A stretch of DNA of 64,000 nucleotides from contig NZ_JAKWBF010000008.1 of assembly GCF_022513585.1 (NCBI RefSeq), forward strand, positions 1-64,000, given 5' to 3'. Under the pieces are notes generated by a model, which saw only the letters and a list, made by a program, of their open reading frames with translations, was not told where the DNA came from and ran no database searches. Below, in pieces: positions 20,049 to 27,753 of the stretch. The stretch comes from Gordonia gummivorans. Lineage in GTDB: Bacteria; Actinomycetota; Actinomycetes; Mycobacteriales; Mycobacteriaceae. A program made the translations under genes and the position numbers. The stretch's first letter is position 1. The number at the start of each line of letters is the position of its first letter.

Positions 20049-20711
20049 CTACGATCGCGTGATCTCGGACAGCCTGTGTCGGTGGGCGTAGACCACGGCC
20101 TGGATTCGGTCGCGCACACCGAGTTTCGCCAGGATGTGTGACACATGCGTTTTGACGGTCTGCTCCCCGACGTACAACTTGCCTGCGATCTCGGCGTTGC
20201 TGAGTGCATCAGCCATCAGCAACATCACCTCGTACTCGCGCGTCGTCAGAGTCGCCACCTCCGGCGGCACCGGCACCTCTGCCAGGGTGTCGGCGACCCT
20301 TGCGGCGAGGCGCCGGGTCATGGCGGGATCGATCACCGAATCTCCGCGCGCGACCACGCGGATCGCAGCCACGAGTTCCTCCGGTGGCGACGATTTCAAC
20401 AGAAACCCGCCTGCCCCGGCACGTAGTGCTTCCGCAAGCACTGTTTCGTTGTCGTAGGTCGTCAGCATCAGTATCCGAGCATTCGTTGAGCCGACGATCG
20501 GCCCGATGGCGCCGACACCGTCGAGTCTGGGCATCCGCACGTCGAGCACCACCACGTCGGGCCGGACCCGTTGCGCCTCTTCGATGGCGGAACGTCCGTC
20601 GGCGGCCTCCGCGACACAGACGGTGTCCGGGCTCGCGTCGATGATGGCCTTGAGCCCCGCACGGAACACCGCATGATCGTCGGCGACGAGCACGGTGATG
20701 GGTTGAGTCAT
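20049..20711 (-). CDS. NarL/FixJ-family response regulator
   Basis: 220 residues from the ATG at 20711. Receiver domain residues 5-120: acidic pair Asp11-Asp12, phosphoacceptor Asp57 in VVVLDVRMP, and Lys in GFLLKSSPPEEL. C-terminal LuxR-type HTH: LTTREYEVMLLMADALSNAEIAGKLYVGEQTVKTHVSHIL. Its start overlaps the histidine-kinase stop by 4 bases (ATGA), so the pair is cotranslated. The target genes cannot be read from the sequence. Confidence 0.92.
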   Translation of the reverse strand: MTQPITVLVADDHAVFRAGLKAIIDASPDTVCVAEAADGRSAIEEAQRVRPDVVVLDVRMPRLDGVGAIGPIVGSTNARILMLTTYDNETVLAEALRAGAGGFLLKSSPPEELVAAIRVVARGDSVIDPAMTRRLAARVADTLAEVPVPPEVATLTTREYEVMLLMADALSNAEIAGKLYVGEQTVKTHVSHILAKLGVRDRIQAVVYAHRHRLSEITRS

Positions 20712-21814
20712 GATGCTCCGATCGGGATCGCCACGCTGGTTTGCCAGCGGCCGGACGCGTCTGCACCACACTCGACATCTCCGTCGAACAGCTCTGCGCG
20801 CCTTCGCATGCCGTCGAGGCCGCGGTGCAGCGAACCGCCAGGGTAGGTCTCGGCGGCGATGGCGTTGGACTCTTCGATGACGATTCGCGAATGATTCACG
20901 CGCACATTGAGGCGGGCGCTTCCGTCGCCGTGGCGCAGCGCGTTTGTCAGCATCTCTTGAACGATTCGGTAGACGGTGACGTCAAGTGATGCAGGCAGTT
21001 CGACGGTGGCGCCGGTCATATCGAGCTCGACGTCGAGTCCCGCTGCACCGACGGAGTCGACCAGTTCGGAGTTGTTGGCGAGTCCGGGCTGACGGTCGCC
21101 GGCGGCGTCGCGCCCGTGCAGGAGATCGAGCTGGCGCCGCAGGTCCATCATTGCCGCGCGGCTGGACGACTCCACAGCTTCCAAGGACCGCGTCGAGGCC
21201 TCGACGTCCGATCCCATTGCCATCCGGGCGGCGCCCGCGTGGATTCCGATGGCGCTGACGTGGTGGGAGATGACGTCGTGGAGGTCACGTGCGATGGCCT
21301 CACGCTCGTCGGCGAGCGCCTTGTCCATCACCGCGCGGTCGTTCTCCCGCTGCATCTCCAACTTGGTCACGTACGCGCCACCGGCAGCGGTGTATCTGCC
21401 TACGAGCCACGGAATCAACGCATTCGACACGCCGATCGCGGGGATCATCCACCACTCATCAGCCGTGCCGTTGATCAGTGCCGCGACGGCGACACCCACC
21501 ATCAGAACCGGGAGGACGGTCGCCGAGGCCCGCGTGGGCAGCCAGGCTCCAGCTCGGTAGCCCGCAACCAGTACACCGACGTCCCCGATCCCGGAAGCCA
21601 GTCCGTAGTGGCCGAGAAGAAGGCACGCACAGATTCGAGTGACCACCTGGATGTAGGCCACCACTGCGGCGGTGCCGGGGCGAAGGGCCAGAGCAAGGTC
21701 GGCCGCGACCAGCATCATGGTCATCGTGAGCGCAGGCAGTAGTGCGGTCCCGAAGATCCCGGACGACGCGAAAATGGCCGCGTCGATGATCGCGGCAAGA
21801 ATTGCCACCAACAA
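20708..21814 (-). CDS. sensor histidine kinase (HisKA_3, DesK/NarX type)
   Basis: 368 residues. About six hydrophobic segments fill residues 1-145. The dimerisation helix carries RDLHDVISHHVSAIG with phosphoaccepting His179. The ATPase domain has EMLTNALRHGDG (N box) and LHRGLDGMRRRAELFDGDVE (G box). The TTG start at 21814 is uncertain: the reading frame stays open upstream into the sterol-desaturase remnant, so the N-terminus may have been trimmed by the same event. It pairs with the response regulator downstream. Confidence 0.88.
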   Translation of the reverse strand: MLVAILAAIIDAAIFASSGIFGTALLPALTMTMMLVAADLALALRPGTAAVVAYIQVVTRICACLLLGHYGLASGIGDVGVLVAGYRAGAWLPTRASATVLPVLMVGVAVAALINGTADEWWMIPAIGVSNALIPWLVGRYTAAGGAYVTKLEMQRENDRAVMDKALADEREAIARDLHDVISHHVSAIGIHAGAARMAMGSDVEASTRSLEAVESSSRAAMMDLRRQLDLLHGRDAAGDRQPGLANNSELVDSVGAAGLDVELDMTGATVELPASLDVTVYRIVQEMLTNALRHGDGSARLNVRVNHSRIVIEESNAIAAETYPGGSLHRGLDGMRRRAELFDGDVECGADASGRWQTSVAIPIGAS

Positions 21815-21869
21815 CCGTCGAGGGTCACATCGACCGGCTTGTTGGGCAGCGCCCTGGGCGCACCGCGCC

Positions 21870-22212
21870 GATCATCGGATCCGGCTGCTGTGGGCAGCGC
21901 ACAGCGTGCACCACTCCAGCAACTTCTTCAACATGTCGACCAATCTGCGGCTCCCCTGGTTCCAACCGGTGTCCTACAAACTGCGCAGTCTCGCCTGGCT
22001 TCCTGCAGCGCTGTTGGGATTCCCCCGTCCGCTACGGCCTGATCCACGACGTCGAAACCCAGAATCCGATCAAGTACAACTACATCGAGACCGTGGCCAT
22101 GCTCCGCGACACGGCGAAGGCTCGCACTTGGCGCGGTCGCCTCGGCTACATCTTCGGCCCGCCCGGATACAGCGAGAGCAAGAAGGCCGAGGACCAACTC
22201 GTCTCTGCCTGA
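21870..22212 (+). pseudogene. C-terminal remnant of a sterol desaturase / fatty acid hydroxylase
   Basis: Frame 3 from about 21873 encodes HRIRLLWAAHSVHHSSNFFN and MSTNLRLPWFQPVSYKL, the last histidine box (HxxHH) and following helix of the fatty acid hydroxylase superfamily. Near 22025 the reading jumps frame to VRYGLIHDVETQNPIKYNYI and a normal family C-terminus, RTWRGRLGYIFGPPGYSE, with TGA at 22212. The N-terminal half with the first histidine boxes is gone, and roughly 40-60 residues between the two pieces are deleted. It abuts the histidine-kinase start on the other strand. Confidence 0.8.
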
Positions 22213-22222
22213 GCAGGAAAGA

Positions 22223-22253
22223 GGTGCCGCCTCCCACACCGGGAGGCGGCACC
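22223..22253 (+). terminator. strong stem-loop terminator
   Basis: GGTGCCGCCTCCC, loop ACACC, GGGAGGCGGCACC: a perfect 13-bp GC-rich stem starting 11 bases after the remnant desaturase stop. There is no T tract, as is common in actinobacteria. It could also end transcription from the convergent secreted-protein gene (22306-22962). Confidence 0.8.
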
Positions 22254-22305
22254 GTTGCGTTGCGTCGACGTCCGTCAGGTCCGACGGCGACGAGTGCGGT
22301 CCGTG

Positions 22306-22962
22306 TCAGAGATGTATCGATCCCCAGTCGAGTGAACCGTTGCTACTGCGACAACCGCCCACGGTGATCGACCGAGGCGTCCAGTACCCATACGCCTGCG
22401 TCTGGGGGCCGAGATAGACGCGATAGCGGATGGTGTATCTGCCGTTGACCGCGGCAGGCGGCGCCGGTGTCACCTTTCGCAGATCGAAAGTCACTGTCGT
22501 CTTGAACGGCTTCGTGAGCGCAGTCGGATTGAAGTTCGTGTAGATCCCGTTGTAGCCGTATCTATCCGCCTGCGGAAAACTCGCGGGCAGTGCGCCGCGA
22601 AGTGATCCGGTCGAGTCCGACGGGCTTGCAGGCGTATATCGAGCGACTGGTCGCTTCGCGCCGGAGACGATCCGCCAAGGTGTCGGCAGATTGTTGGGAT
22701 CCCAGCCGCTCGAGTGCATCTCGGCATCCGGTGGCGCCCATGGCTGATCCTCCTGGGCGAACCAGTAGTCCATGGTGAACCAGTTGTGGGCATTCGTGTA
22801 GTTCAGCATGGTGAAGGTCACGGTGCAGCGCGCGTTGTTCGCCTTTGCGCTGAGGTGAAGGCCCGCATTGGCCGGCGGTGTTGCTGTTGCGGCACCGCCA
22901 CCGCCGAGTGTCAGTGCGACGGCCGCGATCGCCACGACGAGTGTTCTCACATGTGTGTGCAT
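22306..22962 (-). CDS. secreted hypothetical protein
   Basis: 218 residues from the ATG at 22962, chosen because GGAGAGGA lies just upstream of it. Signal peptide: THVRTLVVAIAAVALTLGGG with likely cleavage after ATATPPANA. The mature part is rich in Trp, Tyr and Pro and has two Cys (ARCTVTF and VGGCRSS) that could pair. A beta-sandwich is likely from the alternating pattern. No family recognised. Confidence 0.7.
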   Translation of the reverse strand: MHTHVRTLVVAIAAVALTLGGGGAATATPPANAGLHLSAKANNARCTVTFTMLNYTNAHNWFTMDYWFAQEDQPWAPPDAEMHSSGWDPNNLPTPWRIVSGAKRPVARYTPASPSDSTGSLRGALPASFPQADRYGYNGIYTNFNPTALTKPFKTTVTFDLRKVTPAPPAAVNGRYTIRYRVYLGPQTQAYGYWTPRSITVGGCRSSNGSLDWGSIHL

Positions 22963-23166
22963 GAGCGTCCTCTCCATCTGTTCGGGACGCTACGCCCAAC
23001 ATCGGGGCTTGGGGGCCGAATGCCGAGACCGACCCGTTCGGGTCAGCCGACGGCAGAGTCGGCGGCCCAGCTGTCACGTTGGTCAAACACGTTGTGTACA
23101 AGCAGTATTCCTACACTCTTGGCGAAACGTGACCACGTCGGCGGAGTCACTACCTATAGTCGCAAC

Positions 23167-24066
23167 ATGAGCAGCCCGCAGATCCGAACCGTCGTCTCCG
23201 GCATGTCGTTCACCGAATGTCCCCGGTGGCACGACGGGCGTCTGTGGTTCGTCGACTTCTACACTCACACCGTGAACTCGGTGAACGCCGACGGCTCCGA
23301 TCTGCGCGCCGAACTCGAGGTTCCGGCACAGCCGTCGGGGCTCGGGTGGCTTCCCGATGGTCGGCTGCTCGTCGTCTCGATGCGGGACCGCACGATTCTG
23401 CGGGTGGAAGCCGACGGGACCACTGCCGTCCATGCGGACGTCAGTGAGTATGTCGGCGGCCACCCCAACGACATGGTCGTCGACGATCAAGGGCGCGCGT
23501 GGCTCGGCAACTTCGGCTTCGACCTGATGGCCGGCGCCGACCTCGACACCGCGGATCTGTTGCGCATCGATCCGGACGGAACCGTCACGGTGGTCGCCAC
23601 CGGCCTCTGGTTTCCCAACGGCAGTGTCGTGACGCCCGACGGAGCCACTCTGCTGGTCGACGAGACCTTCGGCGATCGGATCAGCGCGTTCTCCATCGCG
23701 CCCGACGGGTCGCTGAGCGACCGACGCGATTGGGCCAAGTTCGCCGAACCGCCAACGACCAGGGTGCTGGGTGAGGCGCTCGCCGGCGCGTCGGTCGGAC
23801 CCGACGGGTGTGGCCTCGACGCCGACGGCTGCCTGTGGGTCGCCGACGCCCTGGGGAACCGAGTCATCCGAGTTCGTGAGGGCGGCGAGATCGTCGACGA
23901 GATCGCGGTCGGCACCGGCGTGTACGCCTGCATGCTCGGCGGCACCGACGGCAGGACCCTATTCATCTGCTGCGCACCGGATTTCAACGAGCATGCGCGG
24001 TCGGCCGCGCGGGAAGCGACGATCCGTGCCGTCGAGGTGACGGTCGGGCACGCCGGGAGACCCTGA
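23167..24066 (+). CDS. SMP-30/gluconolactonase-family beta-propeller protein
   Basis: 299 residues. Opening FTECPRWHDGRLWFVDFYTH carries the conserved Glu metal ligand. GHPNDMVVDDQGRAWLGNFG has the Asn-Asp pair, LWFPNGSVVTPDGATLLVDE the second Asn, and GPDGCGLDADGCLWVADALG the catalytic Asp region. These are the metal and base positions of SMP-30 lactonases, so sugar-lactone hydrolysis is probable. The substrate is unproven. Confidence 0.85.
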   Translation: MSSPQIRTVVSGMSFTECPRWHDGRLWFVDFYTHTVNSVNADGSDLRAELEVPAQPSGLGWLPDGRLLVVSMRDRTILRVEADGTTAVHADVSEYVGGHPNDMVVDDQGRAWLGNFGFDLMAGADLDTADLLRIDPDGTVTVVATGLWFPNGSVVTPDGATLLVDETFGDRISAFSIAPDGSLSDRRDWAKFAEPPTTRVLGEALAGASVGPDGCGLDADGCLWVADALGNRVIRVREGGEIVDEIAVGTGVYACMLGGTDGRTLFICCAPDFNEHARSAAREATIRAVEVTVGHAGRP

Positions 24067-24094
24067 GCGCCGACGATGGCGTCTTCGCGAGACG

Positions 24095-24256
24095 TCAGTC
24101 CGACTCAAACGCGCGCTGCATGGAAATCCCGCTGACTCGTCGGGCCATGCGCAGGAATCTGCGTTCGATGATGCTTTCCAGTCGCGCCATGAAGTGCTAG
24201 TCGCCGCTTCCGTACACCATGCGGGCGAGCATGTCGTCACTCGGCACATTGGTCAT
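24095..24256 (-). pseudogene. short ORF split by an in-frame TAG
   Basis: On the minus strand an ATG at 24256, preceded by GCAGGGGGTAAGAA (a strong ribosome site), opens MTNVPSDDMLARMVYGSGD, then TAG at 24199-24197, then in the same frame HFMARLESIIERRFLRMARR and on to a TGA at 24095. The two halves together make a plausible 53-residue helical protein. Either it is a small gene killed by one nonsense mutation, or a 19-residue peptide gene followed by a second ORF. No family recognised. Confidence 0.35.
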
Positions 24257-24457
24257 TTCTTACCCCCTGCATCCCCCGACTGTCGCTCCCCCGCCGTGAA
24301 CACGGCTCCCTGCGACAGTGCACCCCGACGCCGGCGCGGCGTCGGTCATGGCGGGGATGGTACACGTGACCTGGTCATCTGCCAGTCGACGACCGTCCGA
24401 CACACGCGCGTCGTACGCCTGTGACCCGGCCCTCGGCAGCAATCAATGACCCACCCG

Positions 24458-24655
24458 CCGCCTGCGGCGGCGATCGTGCAGGCGGGACGAGCGGAGCCGT
24501 CTGAAACGGTCCTCCTCAGTTGCCTCCGAGGGCATATTCGGGCTCGGTGACACGTCACGGCGACCGTTTCAGTGACCGTCGCCGTGGAACTCCTCGACCG
24601 AACACGATCGCGATCCGTGTGAAGTTGAGCCCGGAATCCGGGCTCAACTTCACAC
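24458..24655. repeat. hairpin-rich noncoding segment
   Basis: No gene is seen between 24257 and 24732. It holds nested inverted repeats: CCGCCTGC / GCAGGCGG (24458-24485), CTGAAACGGTC / GACCGTTTCAG (24501-24511 and 24562-24572), ACGGCGAC / GTCGCCGT (24557-24585), and a perfect 39-bp palindrome at 24617-24655 with 19-bp arms (starting GTGTGAAGTTGAGCCCGGA) around one base. The last would be a very stable terminator or cruciform. Confidence 0.7.
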
Positions 24656-24732
24656 GATCAATGGCCAGTCGACTTCGTCCACGCGATGGGCGCACCGCGG
24701 CGGGATCTCATGTCCGTGGACTGGATGCGCCG

Positions 24733-24898
24733 CCGCACAAAAGTAGGGGGAAGAAACTTCTTCCCCGACCCTTGGAGTCCTCCCCCAGAAGATTCTCGCG
24801 GACGACTACGAACCCCGGGGAAGAAACTTCTTCCCCTAGATTTCGCGGGCACGGCACTAACGTATTTGCCCAGTTCAACGCTGTGGTCACCGAACTCT
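24733..24898. repeat. intergenic long-hairpin repeat, copy A
   Basis: About 165 bases align with 33730-33893 in the same orientation: GCCGCACAA opening, a palindrome, CCCTTGGAGTCCTCC, a second palindrome, CCCTAGATTT, and CGTATTTGC near the end. In this copy the two palindromes are the identical 20-mer GGGGAAGAAACTTCTTCCCC at 24747-24766 and 24817-24836. It ends 9 bases before the stop of the minus-strand ADH gene. Function unknown; see findings. Confidence 0.8.
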
Positions 24899-24907
24899 TC
24901 GAGTCAG

Positions 24908-25930
24908 TCAGGCTGGATCCAGGACGAAGATCGGTTTGTGGCCGGCGTTCGGACCGGCGAGCACATCAGGGATCTGGTCCCACGCGTAGACGCCGCTGGT
25001 GACCAGTTCTGGGTGGAGGGTCCCGTCGGCGACGGCTTGCAGTGTCGGGGTCATGTTGGGTCGGGCCATCCCCTTACCGTTGTGGAAGCTGACGCCACGC
25101 TGGTACATCGCGAGCAGGGGCAACGACACGTCCTCGAAATAGATGCCGACACTGTTGATCGTGCCCTCCGGCACCACCGACAGCAACGCTTTGCGCAGTT
25201 TCGCAGGATCAGCGGACGCATCGACCGCAACGTGAAAGTCCCTGTCGCGCTTGCCCGCGATGTCATGAACCTCGGCGCCGAGTCTCGCCGCGACTTCCAT
25301 GCGGACCGGGTCGTCGTCGTAGTAGACGGTGTGGGCGTTGGCGCAGTGCACGGCGACATCGACGGCGTACAGCCCGATAGAACCGGTGCCGCCGAAGACA
25401 GCAACCTTGGGATCGGTGATGCCCTCGACCGCCGGCATCACCGTCTCCCACCCCAGGGCGAAATTGTCGCCGATGGAGGCGAGGTGGATCGGATCGACGC
25501 CGTCGGGCAGCTGTGCCAGGTTGTAGTCCGCGAACGGGACACGGACCAGTTCGTCGAACGTGCCTCCCCACAACCCGTTGACGGGCAGACCGTATTGCGC
25601 GTCCCCATGCAGCAGGCAGCGGGCCGGATGCCCGAGCGCGCATTGAGCACAGGTTCCGCAGGCGATATGCCATGCCACACCAACCACATCGCCGACGGCG
25701 AACTCCGTGCACTCCTCACCCACCGCAACCACCCGACCGACACATTCGTGGCCCAGCGCGAAGGGTCCGAACAGCGAGAATGGCGTTCTGTCGGCGATCA
25801 CGTGGTGGTCGAGGTCGCACGTCGTCGAGGCGATCGGCCGCACCAGCGCGTCGGTGGGATCAAGGATCGTCGGATCGTCCACCTCATCGAATCGCAACTC
25901 TCCCGGTTTGACGAACATCAAGCTCTTCAC
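24908..25930 (-). CDS. zinc-dependent alcohol dehydrogenase (MDR family)
   Basis: 340 residues. GroES-like part: Cys in ASTTCDLDHH, ALGHECVGRV (GHE) and the structural-zinc set CGTCAQCALGHPARC. Rossmann part: VAVFGGTGSIGLYAVDVA. The C-terminus KPIFVLDP is ordinary. Both zinc sites look complete. It is divergent from a TetR gene with two matching operators between them, so its expression is probably TetR-controlled. The substrate is unknown. Confidence 0.88.
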   Translation of the reverse strand: MKSLMFVKPGELRFDEVDDPTILDPTDALVRPIASTTCDLDHHVIADRTPFSLFGPFALGHECVGRVVAVGEECTEFAVGDVVGVAWHIACGTCAQCALGHPARCLLHGDAQYGLPVNGLWGGTFDELVRVPFADYNLAQLPDGVDPIHLASIGDNFALGWETVMPAVEGITDPKVAVFGGTGSIGLYAVDVAVHCANAHTVYYDDDPVRMEVAARLGAEVHDIAGKRDRDFHVAVDASADPAKLRKALLSVVPEGTINSVGIYFEDVSLPLLAMYQRGVSFHNGKGMARPNMTPTLQAVADGTLHPELVTSGVYAWDQIPDVLAGPNAGHKPIFVLDPA

Positions 25931-25955
25931 GTGTCAGATCCCCATCTGTCGATTT

Positions 25956-26006
25956 ATAACGGTCGTCATACGATGGCACGGACGCTACGCTAGAACGACC
26001 GTCATA
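25956..26006. promoter_or_regulatory. paired TetR operators
   Basis: TATAACGGTCGTCATA (25956-25971) and TAGAACGACCGTCATA (25991-26006) are 16-bp imperfect palindromes whose outer parts repeat directly and whose cores (ACGGTCGT / ACGACCGT) are mutual reverse complements. They sit 35 bases apart in the ADH / tetR gap, where two TetR dimers could bind. Confidence 0.65.
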
Positions 26007-26022
26007 GGCAAGAGAGGAATCG

Positions 26023-26595
26023 ATGGCAAAGCGAACTGCCCGCGAACAGCTCGTCGTGGGTGCCGCCGACATGCTCGGGCGGCGTGGCCTGCGTGCCACC
26101 AGCGTCCGGGAATTGGCCAAGCACTCAGGTGCACCACTGGGGTCGACGTACCACTACTTTCCCGGCGGCAAGACACAGGTCGCCGTCGAAGCGGTCGAGT
26201 TCGCAGATGCGCTGACCATGCGCGTCCTCGGCGACGCCCTCTCCGCCGACGGACCTGTCGGCGGACTGGGGCGGTTCGTGAACATGTGGCGAGATGTGGT
26301 GGTCAACAGCGACTTTCGTGCCGGGTGTCCGGTGCTCGCGGTGTCGGTCGAAGAACCCGATGACGACGATGCTCCACTGCAGGCGGCCGCACGGGCCTTT
26401 GAGCGCTGGACCGACCTGCTCGCCGAATCGCTGAGAATGCACGGCGCCGAAGATGACACGGCTCAGCGAACCGCCATCCTCATCGTCGCGTCGATCGAGG
26501 GAACGGTGGCCATGTGCCGGGCGCAGCGGAGCACGGCACCCCTGGACCGCACCGCCGACGCACTGGAGCATCTCGTCCGGTCGATCATCGACTGA
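26023..26595 (+). CDS. TetR-family regulator (YxaF/LmrA-like)
   Basis: 190 residues. HTH near the N-terminus: AREQLVVGAADMLGRRGLRATSVRELAKHSGAPLGSTYHYFPGGK, where GAPLGSTYHYFPGGK is characteristic of the YxaF/LmrA subgroup. The C-terminal helices end with ASIEGTVAMCRAQRS. It likely represses the divergent ADH and itself through the two operators upstream. AAGAGAGG precedes the ATG. Confidence 0.88.
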   Translation: MAKRTAREQLVVGAADMLGRRGLRATSVRELAKHSGAPLGSTYHYFPGGKTQVAVEAVEFADALTMRVLGDALSADGPVGGLGRFVNMWRDVVVNSDFRAGCPVLAVSVEEPDDDDAPLQAAARAFERWTDLLAESLRMHGAEDDTAQRTAILIVASIEGTVAMCRAQRSTAPLDRTADALEHLVRSIID

Positions 26596-26714
26596 AGCGC
26601 GTCATCGAGCCACGCAAAGGTCCTACGCCAGCGGGTCAAAAGTCCCTCGTGCTCATCGGACCGTAGGCGAATGCTGGAGGGGTCAGGAATACCGTCGCCA
26701 CAAGGAGACTCACG

Positions 26715-27011
26715 ATGGCCACCGTTGCAGCCCCCGCACTCGCATCCGACCACGAGAATCGGCACCCGATGAGCTGGGTTGCATACACCCTCGTCGTCCT
26801 CATCATCCCGGCACTCGGCCTGATGGTGACCTTCTCGGCACAGCACCAGACCGGTGCCGCCGTTGCGTCCGCGGTTGCCCTGCTCGCCATCATCGCCGGC
26901 GCCGCAACGGTTTACACCAAGATGTCGCGGCAACTGCACCACACTCCGCTCCTGCCCGAGGACACCGTAGCGGAGAAGGATCGCTACCTGGCGAAGTACC
27001 GACGCGCATAG
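26715..27011 (+). CDS. small two-helix membrane protein, unknown function
   Basis: 98 residues. Two hydrophobic segments (WVAYTLVVLIIPALGLMVTF and AVASAVALLAIIAGAATVYT) and a charged C-terminal tail. AAGGAG upstream of the ATG supports the gene. I do not recognise the family; similar small membrane proteins are common in mycobacterial stress operons. Confidence 0.6.
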   Translation: MATVAAPALASDHENRHPMSWVAYTLVVLIIPALGLMVTFSAQHQTGAAVASAVALLAIIAGAATVYTKMSRQLHHTPLLPEDTVAEKDRYLAKYRRA

Positions 27012-27078
27012 TTCGCCGCGCGGCCCTCGCCACCCAATCCCGCGCACCGGTAGATTGGGAGCGTCGACAGGAGCCCCC

Positions 27079-27728
27079 ATGACCGAACCCGATGTGCCCG
27101 GCTCTCGCAAGGTTTCGGTCGTGCTGTTCTTGGGTTTCGAACTCCTCGACGTGTTGTTCTTGGGTTTCGAACTCCTCGACGTGTTCGGACCGGTGGAAAT
27201 CCTCAGCGTTCTCCCCGACCAGTTCCGCATTTCGATGGTCGCCCGCGAGGCCGGTCTGGTGGCGAGCTCCCAGGGCACCAGGGTGGAAGCAACCGAAGGC
27301 CTCTCCGACACCGCCGACGTGGACATCGTCCTGGTTCCCGGTGGTCTCGGATGGCTAAAGCTGTTGGACGACAAGGACTTCCTGAACCAACTACGTTCTT
27401 ACGTCGCGGACGCAACCCTCGTCACTTCCGTGTGCACCGGCTCGGCCATCCTTGCCGCCGCCGGACTCTTGGACGGCTACCGCGCGACATCCAACAAGCG
27501 CTCTTTGATCGGGTGATCCGCCACGGCGACACGGTGCAATGGGAACGCCGAGCCCGATGGGTGCACGACCGTGATCGGTGGACATCATCGGGGGTTGCCG
27601 CGGGTATCGACATGACCGCAGCGCTCATCGCCGACCTGTTCGGGCCGACGGCCGCCCGCCACGCCGGCGACGTCATCGAATACGACCCCCAGACCGATCC
27701 TGACCACGACATCTTCGCCGATCGATAG
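27079..27728 (+). pseudogene. DJ-1/PfpI-family protein, frameshifted, with internal 30-bp tandem duplication
   Basis: The frame from the ATG at 27079 (AGGAG upstream) reads as a PfpI/ThiJ glutamine-amidotransferase-like protein: LLDVFGPVEIL, VDIVLVPGGLG, LVTSVCTGSAILAAAGLLDG with the nucleophile Cys. Two lesions are visible. The segment LFLGFELLDV occurs twice in tandem (exact 30-bp repeat about 27127-27186), duplicating the first strand and helix. At about 27498 (TSNKR) one base is missing; the true C-terminus continues in another frame as ALFDRVIRHGDTVQWERRAR to a TGA at 27728. The gene is probably dead. Confidence 0.8.
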
Positions 27729-27753
27729 GCGCGGGTCGAGCGACCCTGGGGTA

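Noticed and set aside
24733-24898. Protein-coding reading of the long-hairpin repeat (Pro/Gly/Lys-rich frames are open)
   Set aside because: Openness comes from GC-rich palindromes; the two copies differ by frame-breaking indels.
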